This document shows, piece by piece, positions 19,301 through 26,567 of a stretch of 64,000 nucleotides of DNA; the stretch's first letter is position 1; each line of letters starts with the position of its first letter. A program made the position numbers and the translations under genes. Origin of the DNA: Pedobacter sp014947265 (lineage in GTDB: Bacteria > Bacteroidota > Bacteroidia > Sphingobacteriales > Sphingobacteriaceae); assembly GCF_014947265.1 (NCBI RefSeq), contig NZ_JADCNK010000002.1, positions 310,001-374,000 on the forward strand, read 5' to 3'. The notes beneath the pieces were generated by a model. The model did not search any database and was not told where the DNA came from. It was given only the letters and a program-made list of their open reading frames with translations.

Positions 19301-20499
19301 TGCTTTCTAACGCATTTAAATTCACAAAAGAAGGTGGTGAAGTATGCCTTAGCATGTTCATCAGGGCCACTGTCGATCAGGTAAAACCTGTATTTTGCAT
19401 TGCAGTTTCAGATACCGGGATAGGTATTGCACATCAAAGTAAAGACAGGGTATTTGATCGTTTTTTTATGGATAACAATGAAACCGCTATTTTAAATCAG
19501 GGAAGTGGAATTGGATTATCGATTGTAAAAGAGTTTGTAGAACTGCACGGCGGACATATTACTGTAGAAAGCGAACCTGGAAAAGGCACTACATTTTTGG
19601 TTTCGCTGCCGGTTGACGTGGTGAAAGAAGATCATAATCAAGAAACTGACCTTGCAGTTGACAGTCTGACAGAAGAAGAAACGGATGAAGCTTTTGGAGA
19701 ATCGGTAACTGCCGAGAGTAAGATGGCTACGATCCTGCTGGTAGAAGATAATGAGGAATTTAGATTTTACCTGAAAGATAGCTTACAGCCTTTTTATCAG
19801 ATTATAGAGGCGGCAAACGGAAAAGAGGGCTGGCAAAAAACACTTTCCGGACACCCTCAGTTGGTGGTTACTGATGTTAGCATGCCCGAAATGAATGGCA
19901 TTGAGCTTAGTCAGAAAATAAAAGCAGATAAAAGAACAAGCCATATTCCGGTTATTTTGCTTACCGCGATTAGCGGAGAGGAAGACCAGATTAAAGGCTT
20001 AAAGTCGGGCGCCAATGATTACCTTACCAAACCTTTTAATTTCGACATTCTTCATGCAAAGATTGACAATTTATTGTTGTTTAACCGCTCCGTTAAAAAT
20101 GCATATTCTAAACAAGTGCAGGTACAGGCTAAAGAAATCGAAATTGAGTCAGGCGAAGTTAAATTGTTGAATAAAATTGTTCAATACATTGATGAAAAAC
20201 TTAATAATCCGGAACTTTCGGTAGAGGAACTGAGCAGGCATGTGGGAATGAGCAGGGGTTCTCTTTATCATAAGCTGCTTGAAATTACAGGGTTAACACC
20301 AATTGAATACATCAGATCTGTAAAACTGGAAAGGGCCGTGGAGTTGCTGGAGAAAAGTGATTATAACGTTGCACAAATTGCATACATGGCCGGTTTTGGT
20401 ACACCAAGCTATTTTTCTAAGCTTTTTAAAGCCCAGTTTAATATGCTTCCATCCGAATATATTAATGCAAAACGAAAAGATAAACGTGAGAAGGTTTAA
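16357..20499 (+). CDS. Hybrid two-component system sensor/regulator (HTCS), xylan-locus activator
   Basis: A 1380-residue one-protein signalling chain. A signal peptide (about 1-28) is followed by a periplasmic sensor of many propeller repeats (LWVGTNGGGLAYYD-like units, about 30-700) that form two seven-bladed propellers in this family. Next come a Y_Y_Y domain (about 715-790), one membrane helix (about 798-818), a coiled linker, HisKA with His869 in NLSHEFRTP, HATPase_c (NLLSNAFKFT, GSGIGLSIV), a receiver domain with Asp1173 in VVTDVSMPE, and a C-terminal AraC HTH (about 1275-1372). Such proteins bind an oligosaccharide in the periplasm and activate the adjacent locus. The XylR/XynR-like role is inferred from position. 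Confidence 0.93.
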   Translation: MMLKRVLITGAMSILVILLLSSTIARGQNNPNFITLNTKNGLSSNTVNTILQDHNGLVWFGTSDGLNKFDGTNFTVYTTKSGDSSSIPSNNISALLEDRRGRLWVGTNGGGLAYYDAKQNTFKSFVGEGIPNRNTPFNVLTLYEDKSGNIWVGTFGGYRVINSKTLKVKNVGINALMGNGSSVLSFLQANDNKLWIGTNVGLLALNLTSGATEKFIHHPNDPSSLTDNFIRTIVKDEKGRIFFCTNNGLNMLLDDEKHFKSFLQSGDMLFSDDIIYAARLEKGGKLWLGTEDGVTIFNTATEVFSNIRPNKRESFGLSHKSVRSICMADNGIIWLGTYQGGVNKFDPNLALFNLKHSSPFDPKGLSSPIVTSFAEFSKRKIFVGTDGGGLHFFDRDQGVFEHIDMKSKIDFSRNPLAILTLMLDSRGTLWVGTYQHGLFAYNSKTKTYKQYLAGPSSTDLSQNEIFAIKEDSKGLIWIGTNGTGVNVFDYKTNSFTQYGTQSLPPMLLPSNGFIRAIVEDHYGDMWISSSGTGIAVFQRSNGKYKVYRKANSGLSNDVVLSLLCDSKGNIWAGTDGAGLDLFNRRTGKFTNFNETNGLSNAIVYKILEGKDGLIWLSTDNGISCLNPETKKIKNFGHPNGVQDSPFILGSGISTSDGELYFGGQDGFNYFNPLQLPTNTVVPNVLLTELKVSNTVVLPGEKSPIQEQIGFAKNIKLSYGQNFSISYVALNYTAPQQNHYSYRLVGLDEGWNEVGKEKTAYYTNLDPGDYVFQVRASNNDGVWSSKITSISVHIQPPIWRTTYAYIFYVVLTGTILFAIRRRGIQRIKKQLAIEQAQINAEERILQQRKDAERAHALDTQKIKFLTNLSHEFRTPISLILAPVDKLLAVKQESSVAGQVKMIRRNARRLLNLVNQLLDFRKMEEQELKLNLNEADLITFISEAAESFQDLSERKKISLRINSDIKSLKTQFDQDKMERIIFNLLSNAFKFTKEGGEVCLSMFIRATVDQVKPVFCIAVSDTGIGIAHQSKDRVFDRFFMDNNETAILNQGSGIGLSIVKEFVELHGGHITVESEPGKGTTFLVSLPVDVVKEDHNQETDLAVDSLTEEETDEAFGESVTAESKMATILLVEDNEEFRFYLKDSLQPFYQIIEAANGKEGWQKTLSGHPQLVVTDVSMPEMNGIELSQKIKADKRTSHIPVILLTAISGEEDQIKGLKSGANDYLTKPFNFDILHAKIDNLLLFNRSVKNAYSKQVQVQAKEIEIESGEVKLLNKIVQYIDEKLNNPELSVEELSRHVGMSRGSLYHKLLEITGLTPIEYIRSVKLERAVELLEKSDYNVAQIAYMAGFGTPSYFSKLFKAQFNMLPSEYINAKRKDKREKV

Positions 20500-20709
20500 A
20501 AATCATATAATTATTTTTTCTATCCAAAAACAAGCATCAGAAATTTTCTTTAAAAAAATGGCTTATGCAGGTAAGGTAATAGATATTAGTTTGATTAAAA
20601 ACATTCGTCACACACATTTGAACAAAGCCGTCCATTGATCTGTATATTTTTGAATAGCTTTGAATACCGAATATAAACGCAGTGCAAATTGAAATGCTGA
20701 CTAACCTGT

Positions 20710-22266
20710 ATGAAGAATCTTAAATTATTTACATTATCGCTCTTTTTTGTGCTAATTGCTACAGTTAGTGTTGATGCGCAAAAAGCTACAAATCCGATCA
20801 TTTTTGCCGATGTACCCGATCTTTCGATGATCAGAGTGGGCAAAGTGTATTATATGAGCAGCACCACGATGCACATGAATCCAGGTGTACCGATCATGAA
20901 ATCAACCGATTTGATAAACTGGAAAATTGTAAGTTACGCTTACGATACCCTCGGAAATGCGGATGAATTAACCTTATCTAATGGAAAGTGGGATTACGGG
21001 CGGGGATCCTGGGCAAGTAGTCTTCGTTTTCATAAAGGCATTTATTATGTAAGCACTTTTTCTGGTACTACCGGTAAAACGTACATCTACAGTACAAAAG
21101 ATATCGAAAAAGGCCCATGGAAGCTAACATCGTTTAAACCTTCACTGCACGACCATTCCCTGTTTTTTGAGGATGATGGAAAACCTTATATGGTATACGG
21201 GACTGGAAAAATTACCCTGGTGGAGTTAAAGGAAGATTTATCTGGAATAAAACCCAATACGCAACCTGTAACGATCATCGAAAACGCAAGCCTTCCGGCA
21301 GGTACGGGTGCCGGATTACCAGCGGAGGGTTCCCAACTGTTTAAAATTAATGGAAAATATTATCTTTTTAACATCACCTGGCCACGAAACGGGATGCGTA
21401 CGGTTGTTGTACACCGTTCCGACAAACTTACAGGGCCATATGAAGGGCAGGTAGCGCTTAAAGATCAGGGCGTTGCACAAGGCGGTTTAATTAATACACC
21501 AGAGGGGAAATGGTTTTCTTATCTTTTCAGAGATTTTGGATCCGTTGGACGCATTCCGTATTTGGTTCCGGTTAGCTGGCAAGATGGGTGGCCGGTACTG
21601 GGCATAAACGGTAAAGTTCCGGAAACACTGGAACTTCCGGTTAGCAAAGGCTTAATTCCTGGTATTGTAGCATCAGATGAATTTAACCGCAAAAAGGGCG
21701 ACCCCTTGCTTCCGCTGGTATGGCAATGGAACCACAATCCAGACCCGGCATTTTGGTCGTTAACTAAACGCCCGGGATTTTTACGGATTACCACTTCAAG
21801 ATTGGACACTAATATTCTTTTGGCCCGCAATACATTAACCCAGCGCACCATCGGACCGGTATCAAGCGGAACCACTTTAATTGATATCTCCGGTATGAAG
21901 GCCGGAGACCAGGCCGGACTGATGCTGCTTCAGCGCAAATTTGGTTGGGTTGGTGTAAAACACACAGGATCAAAGAAAACGGTTATTGCCGTAAGTGCCC
22001 AAAATGGTACTGTAACCGGTGAAGACGTTCCGGCCGGACAGCAAACCATTTATCTTAAAGCAAGATGTGATTTTAAGAACCGAACAGATAAAGGTTATTT
22101 TTCTTACAGCTTCGATGGCAAAACCTGGAAATCTATAGGGGAGCCGCTGCAAATGTCGTATACGCTTCCCCATTTTATAGGGTATCGTTTTGGATTGTTT
22201 AATTACGCAACCGAAAATGCTGGTGGATATGTTGACTTTGATTATTTTAGAATTGAAGCAAAATAA
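20710..22266 (+). CDS. GH43 beta-xylosidase/alpha-L-arabinofuranosidase, secreted
   Basis: A 518-residue enzyme with a signal peptide ending near SVDAQK. The N-terminal five-bladed propeller (about 25-320) begins NPIIFADVPDLSMIR, which holds the catalytic base Asp. It has SLHDHSLFFEDDGKPYMVYG with the pKa-modulating Asp, and LPAEGSQLFK with the probable acid Glu. The C-terminal 200 residues form a beta-sandwich of the xylosidase C2/DUF1349 type (FWSLTKRPGFLRI...YVDFDYFRIEAK). In a xylan locus it should remove xylose or arabinose from oligosaccharides. The family alone does not fix specificity. It lies 210 bp after the HTCS gene and may have its own promoter. Confidence 0.88.
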   Translation: MKNLKLFTLSLFFVLIATVSVDAQKATNPIIFADVPDLSMIRVGKVYYMSSTTMHMNPGVPIMKSTDLINWKIVSYAYDTLGNADELTLSNGKWDYGRGSWASSLRFHKGIYYVSTFSGTTGKTYIYSTKDIEKGPWKLTSFKPSLHDHSLFFEDDGKPYMVYGTGKITLVELKEDLSGIKPNTQPVTIIENASLPAGTGAGLPAEGSQLFKINGKYYLFNITWPRNGMRTVVVHRSDKLTGPYEGQVALKDQGVAQGGLINTPEGKWFSYLFRDFGSVGRIPYLVPVSWQDGWPVLGINGKVPETLELPVSKGLIPGIVASDEFNRKKGDPLLPLVWQWNHNPDPAFWSLTKRPGFLRITTSRLDTNILLARNTLTQRTIGPVSSGTTLIDISGMKAGDQAGLMLLQRKFGWVGVKHTGSKKTVIAVSAQNGTVTGEDVPAGQQTIYLKARCDFKNRTDKGYFSYSFDGKTWKSIGEPLQMSYTLPHFIGYRFGLFNYATENAGGYVDFDYFRIEAK

Positions 22267-22284
22267 TATTTACCATTAAATATA

Positions 22285-22626
22285 GAGCCTGTTTAAGAAT
22301 TAAATAAAATTATTTCGCATGTCAGTCTGAGCAATAATTTATTGTATAAAAATCAATATGAATGGACAGATGGATAAAGAAAGTGAATGGTCTCGAAGTA
22401 TCGTTTCGACCGCAGTGGAGAAATCCTTTAAATTAGATTTCAATAACTTATTACAAAGATCTCTCCACTTCGCGTTGCTCCGGTCGAGATGACGACCATT
22501 CTATGGGAGTCTGTCAATGGTAGCGCAGTCGAAGGCCATTTTTTATAGTTAAGAGAAGCACCTCGACTTCGCTCAGTATGACAAATTAGGAGAATTAATG
22601 TAATTGAATAAAATTTAAACAGGCTC
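22285..22626. mobile_element. MITE-like element with 12-bp terminal inverted repeats
   Basis: GAGCCTGTTTAA at 22285-22296 recurs inverted as TTAAACAGGCTC at 22615-22626, giving a 342-bp unit without coding capacity. Inside are nested palindromes around CGACCGCAGTGGAGA and TCTCCACTTCGCG (about 22405-22495) and a CTCGACTTCGCTCAGTATGAC-type end at 22562-22582, both reminiscent of intergenic repeats common in this phylum. Flank-internal segments are shared with the repeat at 46955-47225. No convincing target-site duplication was found. ORFs in this stretch are considered artefacts. Confidence 0.5.
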
Positions 22627-22664
22627 ATAACATCTAATCTTAAATCTTATTTATTTCTGAACAT

Positions 22665-22731
22665 CGTATTGAGTGGTTTGGCCGCCACTATCACAATCGT
22701 TTAATCCATTAGTGGTAATTTTCTTTATCAT
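22665..22731 (-). pseudogene. Remnant of a second COG0523 GTPase gene (5' end only)
   Basis: From ATG at 22731 the minus strand reads MIKKITTNGLND, matching the intact GTPase start MIKKLPVTVLSG at 2538. The nucleotide match continues through the former P-loop (AGTGGCGGCCAAACCACTC here, AGTGGCAAGACCACCC there) after a one-base frameshift, then ends at stops. Upstream DNA is over 90% identical to the intact gene's promoter for about 40 bp. It is the dead half of a divergent pair. Confidence 0.6.
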
Positions 22732-22736
22732 TTTAA

Positions 22737-22798
22737 TGCAATTATGTTGCAAATGAAGCGTTAATTCTTTTAGTGCAACTAAATTGCTTTTATATTTG
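22737..22798 (+). promoter_or_regulatory. Zinc-operon promoter with two candidate Zur boxes
   Basis: Box 1 at 22737-22751 is TGCAATTATGTTGCA and box 2 at 22774-22788 is TGCAACTAAATTGCT; a plus-strand -7 box TATATTTG follows at 22791-22798, 19 bp before the merC-like start codon. Box 2 lies between the -33 and -7 positions, a repressing position. The minus-strand -7 box that would serve the dead GTPase gene is damaged (TTCATTTG). Confidence 0.6.
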
Positions 22799-22816
22799 TG
22801 CACTTAATTTATTTTA

Positions 22817-23209
22817 ATGAAACAACGGAGTTCCAAAATCAACCTCGACAGGATAGGCATTACAGCCTCAACACTTTGTGCCATACATTGCGCTGCATTG
22901 CCATTTTTAATTACTGTTTTACCGATGTGGGGAATGGGTTTCCTGGCCAATGAGGAGGTTGAAATAACCATGATTGCCATTTCATTGCTTGTTGGTATCT
23001 GGAGTTTAAGTTCGGCATACCGCAAACAACATCGCCGTATGATGCCAATTTTGGTACTTATTACCGGCTTTGCATGTATTGCATTGGGGCATTTTTCGGG
23101 CATTGAACCATTGGAACCAATCTTGATCCCTATTGGCGGCCTTATCATTGCTGCTGCACATTATATTAATTTACGAATGCTTAAATCCTGCCCATTGGGT
23201 CATCAATAG
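22817..23209 (+). CDS. MerC-domain membrane protein
   Basis: A 130-residue protein of four membrane helices (about 40-60, 48-66, 74-92 and 100-120 by eye). It has the MerC-type cysteine motif LCAIHCAALPFLITVLP at residues 20-36 and a Cys/His-bearing C-terminus (SCPLGHQ). MerC was named for mercury uptake, but small MerC-domain proteins are frequent in Bacteroidota operons with zinc uptake and Zur, and no other mercury gene is present here, so a role in zinc homeostasis is more likely. It is the first gene after the twin-box promoter and heads the operon. Confidence 0.8.
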   Translation: MKQRSSKINLDRIGITASTLCAIHCAALPFLITVLPMWGMGFLANEEVEITMIAISLLVGIWSLSSAYRKQHRRMMPILVLITGFACIALGHFSGIEPLEPILIPIGGLIIAAAHYINLRMLKSCPLGHQ

Positions 23210-23215
23210 TCAATT

Positions 23216-23380
23216 ATGTCAACGAATTACAAAATATTATTTATCACAGCGTTATCGTTTATAGCCATGTTAAATCCGGCCTGTAAACATGGTACAAACG
23301 ATGGAATAGAACTTTACAGGCGTTATGCCATCAAAAATCTGGTTATTAAAAAAGTACAAACAGCAGCACATCATGATTGA
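23216..23380 (+). CDS. Small 54-residue exported or lipoprotein-like peptide
   Basis: The ORF starts with ATG six bases after the merC-like stop and ends at TGA 23378-23380, overlapping the ABC ATPase start (ATG 23373) by 8 bp, an arrangement typical of translational coupling. The sequence starts MSTNYKILFITALSFIAMLN, a hydrophobic leader, followed by PACKHGTND with a possible but imperfect lipobox at Cys23, and ends TAAHHD. Cys and His near the export junction and the C-terminal HHD could bind metal. I know no family for it. Its position inside the operon supports it being real. Confidence 0.5.
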   Translation: MSTNYKILFITALSFIAMLNPACKHGTNDGIELYRRYAIKNLVIKKVQTAAHHD

Positions 23381-23999
23381 GGTAAACGCTTTGGCACATG
23401 TTTATGATAAGGGGAGACGCTTAAAATTTCCATTTTGGGAAATTGCCGATATGGAACAATGGCTTCTGCTGGGCGCATCAGGCAGTGGTAAAAGTACACT
23501 TCTTAATATTATTTCCGGTCTTTTAAAGCCAAGCCAGGGTGGAGTTTTAATTAACGGAACCGATTTGTATACTTTGCCTGCACGGGAACAGGATAGATTT
23601 AGGGGAAGGCATATTGGGATCGTTTTTCAAAGGCCACATCTTATTCGTTCTCTTAATGTGCTCGATAACCTGGAACTTGCTGCGGTAATGGCTGGTTTGT
23701 CAATAGATCGTGAACGAAACCTTTCGCTTTTAACTGATCTGGGTATCGCCGAGCTAGATAAAAATTATCCTGATGAATTAAGTCAGGGACAGTTGCAAAG
23801 GGTTTCGGTGGCACGTGCATTGGTAAACAGACCCGATCTGTTGATTGCAGATGAACCTACCTCTAGCTTAGATGATGAAAATGCCAGTCAGGTAATTCAG
23901 ATGCTGACTGCCCAGGCTAAAGATAACGGTGCTGCACTGATTATTGCCACACATGACAGGAGGGTTCAAGACCACATTACTAAAACTTATCTACTCTAA
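23373..23999 (+). CDS. ABC transporter ATP-binding protein (LolD/MacB type), zinc operon
   Basis: A 208-residue nucleotide-binding subunit. It has Walker A GASGSGKST at 34-42, a Q-loop, signature LSQGQLQRVSVARAL, Walker B LLIADEPTSSLD and the H-loop ATHDRR. ATG 23373 (MIEVNALAHVYDKG) is preferred over the upstream ATG 23325, since it gives the family's normal N-terminus and overlaps the preceding small ORF. The stop overlaps the permease start (TAATG). Together with the FtsX-like permease and the DUF3299 proteins it resembles the Zur-regulated transporters Zrg of Vibrio and PA4063-PA4066 of Pseudomonas aeruginosa; that comparison is from memory. Confidence 0.87.
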   Translation: MIEVNALAHVYDKGRRLKFPFWEIADMEQWLLLGASGSGKSTLLNIISGLLKPSQGGVLINGTDLYTLPAREQDRFRGRHIGIVFQRPHLIRSLNVLDNLELAAVMAGLSIDRERNLSLLTDLGIAELDKNYPDELSQGQLQRVSVARALVNRPDLLIADEPTSSLDDENASQVIQMLTAQAKDNGAALIIATHDRRVQDHITKTYLL

Positions 24000-25213
24000 T
24001 GAATATTTTTAAAATCAGTAGCAAGAACCTCATCAGGAATAAACTCACAACAGTTTTAAATATCATTTTAGTTGCCTTTGGTGTGGGCATCCTGTCAATT
24101 CTCTTTTTGGCTTCTACACAGATTAATAATAAGCTGGAAAAAAATGCTAAGGATATAGATCTGGTTGTAGGAGCAAAAGGAAGTCCATTACAATTGATAC
24201 TAAGCAGTGTTTACCATATTGATTATCCAACGGGAAATATCCCAGCCAAAGATGCCTACAAATTGATGCACAACCCGATGGTTAAAAGGGCCGTTCCATT
24301 GGCGTTGGGCGATAATTATAATGGTTACCGGATTGTTGGTACTGATAGTACTTTCTCCAATCTTTATGGTTTATCTATCCAAAAAGGCAGTTTTTGGCAA
24401 AAAGATTTAGAAGTAACCCTGGGGAGCACTGTTGCGATAACATCGGGACTTAAAATTGGCGATTCCTTTTTCGGTGCACATGGTTTAACCGGTAACGGAG
24501 ATATTCATAAACAACACGCTTACCAGGTAAAGGGGATCTTAAAACCACAGGGGAATATAACCGATAATCTGATCCTCACCAATATTGGCAGTGTGTATAA
24601 AATGCATGAAGAGAAGCATGCTGAAGGCCATAGCCACTCCGCTGCAGAAGAAGCCAAAGAAATTAATGATAAGCAGATTACTGCCTTGCTGATTCAGTAT
24701 AAATCGCCAATGTCGGTTATCCTTTTTCCGCGGATGGTTAACCAGAGTACAAACATGCAGGCCGCCTCTCCGGCGATGGAAAGTGCAAGGCTGTTTTCGC
24801 TCATTGGCGTTGGAATAGATACCCTGCAATGGTTTGCCATATTTATTATGGGAATCGCAGCGCTGAGTATTTTTATCAGCCTTTATAACGCGATGAAAGA
24901 ACGGAAATACGATCTGGCTATTATGCGTTGCCTGGGCGCATCAAAATCGAAACTATTTTTCCTGGTTATGTTTGAAGGCGTTTTGGTAACTTTTATCGGT
25001 GCCTGTTTGGGATTACTGATCGGGCATGCTGCCCTCGAGTTAATCGGGAGCTACCAGGAATCTTCGCAGGCAAAATTAACGGGGCTTACTGCAGTTCCGC
25101 AAGAGATGTATTTAATCCTAATTGGGCTGGTTATAGGTGCTTTTGCTTCGCTTATTCCTGCTATGCAGATTTACAAAGTTGATATTGCTCAAACTTTAAC
25201 CAAAGACAGGTAA
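23999..25213 (+). CDS. ABC transporter permease (MacB/FtsX type) with a histidine-rich loop
   Basis: A 404-residue membrane subunit. One N-terminal helix (about 15-38) is followed by a large extracytoplasmic domain (about 40-275) and three C-terminal helices (about 278-300, 318-345, 372-393) with the family element MKERKYDLAIMRCLGASK between them. The extracytoplasmic domain carries MHEEKHAEGHSHSAAEEAKE (about 201-220), five histidines in 16 residues, a plausible metal-binding loop. Its ATPase is encoded just upstream with overlapping stop and start. Direction of transport is not evident from sequence; Zur-linked context argues for zinc acquisition. Confidence 0.85.
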   Translation: MNIFKISSKNLIRNKLTTVLNIILVAFGVGILSILFLASTQINNKLEKNAKDIDLVVGAKGSPLQLILSSVYHIDYPTGNIPAKDAYKLMHNPMVKRAVPLALGDNYNGYRIVGTDSTFSNLYGLSIQKGSFWQKDLEVTLGSTVAITSGLKIGDSFFGAHGLTGNGDIHKQHAYQVKGILKPQGNITDNLILTNIGSVYKMHEEKHAEGHSHSAAEEAKEINDKQITALLIQYKSPMSVILFPRMVNQSTNMQAASPAMESARLFSLIGVGIDTLQWFAIFIMGIAALSIFISLYNAMKERKYDLAIMRCLGASKSKLFFLVMFEGVLVTFIGACLGLLIGHAALELIGSYQESSQAKLTGLTAVPQEMYLILIGLVIGAFASLIPAMQIYKVDIAQTLTKDR

Positions 25214-25229
25214 ACTAGAAGGTTATGCA

Positions 25230-25667
25230 ATGAAGAAATTGATTTTATTGGTTGTTTCTTGTTTAGTTATCCACGTAGTAGCGGCGCAAGTTAAGGTACA
25301 TACCGACATGCGCACGCCTACCTGGAACCTGCTCGGTTTAAGGTATGATGCCGAAATTGCGCCAAAGAAATGGGGAAGCGTTTTTCCATCGGCATTAAAG
25401 GCATTACACAATAAGGTTATCGAGCTGCCCGGTTACATCATTCCCACAAAAGTAGGATCGAAATTTAGCGAATTTATGTTCTCCATTGTGCCCATTGCCT
25501 CCTGTCCGTATTGCGGCTCGGGCGATATTCCATCAATGGTACAGGTAAAAATGATGACAGCTATTCCCATTACCGAAAAACCAATCAAACTTAAAGGGGT
25601 ATTTATCATTAACGATTCGGGCGATGACCGGAGCGAATTTTTTCTTTTAAATGCAAAACAGTTATGA
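25230..25667 (+). CDS. DUF3299-type exported protein, copy 1
   Basis: A 145-residue protein with a signal peptide ending VVAAQ. It keeps the family pattern: TPTWNLLGLRYDAEI, a beta-rich core (VIELPGYIIPTKVG, FMFSIVPIASCPYCGSGDIP) and IKLKGVFIINDSGDD near the end. The CPYCG motif (CxxC) plus a further Cys could bind zinc or be redox active. DUF3299 proteins are found beside Zur-regulated ABC transporters, so a periplasmic zinc-handling partner is inferred. The stop overlaps the start of copy 2 (ATGA). Confidence 0.8.
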   Translation: MKKLILLVVSCLVIHVVAAQVKVHTDMRTPTWNLLGLRYDAEIAPKKWGSVFPSALKALHNKVIELPGYIIPTKVGSKFSEFMFSIVPIASCPYCGSGDIPSMVQVKMMTAIPITEKPIKLKGVFIINDSGDDRSEFFLLNAKQL

Positions 25668-26101
25668 TGAAAAAATATATAACGGTTTTATTGATATTGA
25701 TCTCTTTTACGGCTGTTGCGCAGGTAAATGTACATACCGATATGCGCACGCCCACCTGGAACCTTATCGGTTTAAAATATGATAAACAGGTAAAGCCCCT
25801 GGTTTGGCAGGCTGTTTTTCCTCCCGCTTTAAAGGCCATCCATAATAAAGTAATTGAACTTCCTGGCTTTATTATTCCCATAAAAGTTGGCAATAGCTTC
25901 AGCGAGTTTATGTTTTCTATCGTACCTGTTGCCTCCTGCCCGTATTGTGGTACAGGCGATATCCCTTCAATGATAGAAGTGAAGACTTTAAAACCCATTA
26001 ACTGGACAGAAGAGCCCGTTATCCTTCGGGGGAAATTCATAATTAACGATTCTGGCGACAGCAGGTCTATCTTTTTTCTACTAGATGCTGTAAAACAATG
26101 A
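25664..26101 (+). CDS. DUF3299-type exported protein, copy 2
   Basis: A 145-residue near-duplicate of the preceding protein, sharing blocks such as VHTDMRTPTWNL, HNKVIELPG and SCPYCG-GDIPSM; the signal peptide ends TAVAQ. ATG codons at 25664 and 25667 are both possible starts. The first overlaps the previous stop, and its own stop overlaps the next gene's start. The close similarity suggests a local tandem duplication that kept both the CxxC motif and the C-terminal INDSGD motif, so both copies are likely functional. Confidence 0.8.
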   Translation: MMKKYITVLLILISFTAVAQVNVHTDMRTPTWNLIGLKYDKQVKPLVWQAVFPPALKAIHNKVIELPGFIIPIKVGNSFSEFMFSIVPVASCPYCGTGDIPSMIEVKTLKPINWTEEPVILRGKFIINDSGDSRSIFFLLDAVKQ

Positions 26102-26547
26102 GATATTTATATGCCATTTTTATTCTGTTTTCGGTGTGTACAGCCAATGCGCAAACGCAAAAACATAGTTCAAAAGATCAGTTACGCTCTTTAAACTGGG
26201 ATGTAATCGGCTCGGTGAAATTTGAACTTACCGAAAAGAACGAACTTTTGCCCCTGTTTACAGAATCAATCAGGCGTTTTGAAAATAGGGAATTTGATTT
26301 AACAGGTTACCTGATCCCTATAAAAAGCGGACAGAAACAGCAGACATTTCTTTTGGCCACTTTGCCTATTAATCAATGTTATTTTTGCGGGCAAAACGGC
26401 ATTCCGGTAATGATTATGATAGAGATGGAAAGTGCGGTACCTTATAGTGAAAAACCCATTCACGTACAGGGAATTTTAAAATTAGAAGAAAAAGATGCGA
26501 GTTACAAGCCACCAATAACCATCAAAAATGCCAAACTCATTAATTAA
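26098..26547 (+). CDS. DUF3299-like exported protein, divergent copy 3
   Basis: A 149-residue protein with a signal peptide ending ANAQT. It is clearly related to the two before it (LNWDVIGSVKF for PTWNLIGLKY, FDLTGYLIPIKSG for IELPGFIIPIKVG, CYFCGQNGIPVM for CPYCGTGDIPSM), but it lacks the INDSGD ending, which is replaced by KEKDASYKPP. The CxxC motif is retained. It overlaps copy 2 by 4 bp and ends 20 bp before the Fur-family gene. This copy may have a distinct role, for example as partner of a hetero-oligomer. Confidence 0.72.
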   Translation: MRYLYAIFILFSVCTANAQTQKHSSKDQLRSLNWDVIGSVKFELTEKNELLPLFTESIRRFENREFDLTGYLIPIKSGQKQQTFLLATLPINQCYFCGQNGIPVMIMIEMESAVPYSEKPIHVQGILKLEEKDASYKPPITIKNAKLIN

Positions 26548-26567
26548 TTGCTTATTTTTGTATTGCT

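Noticed and set aside
20357..20638. 93-residue ORF overlapping the end of the hybrid sensor gene
   Set aside because: Out-of-frame shadow of the AraC domain followed by intergenic sequence.
22440..22628. 62-residue minus-strand ORF
   Set aside because: Lies wholly inside the MITE-like element and is a by-product of palindromic sequence.
22817..23209. Mercury resistance operon suggested by MerC
   Set aside because: No merA, merT, merP or merR is present, while Zur, an ABC transporter and DUF3299 proteins point to zinc.
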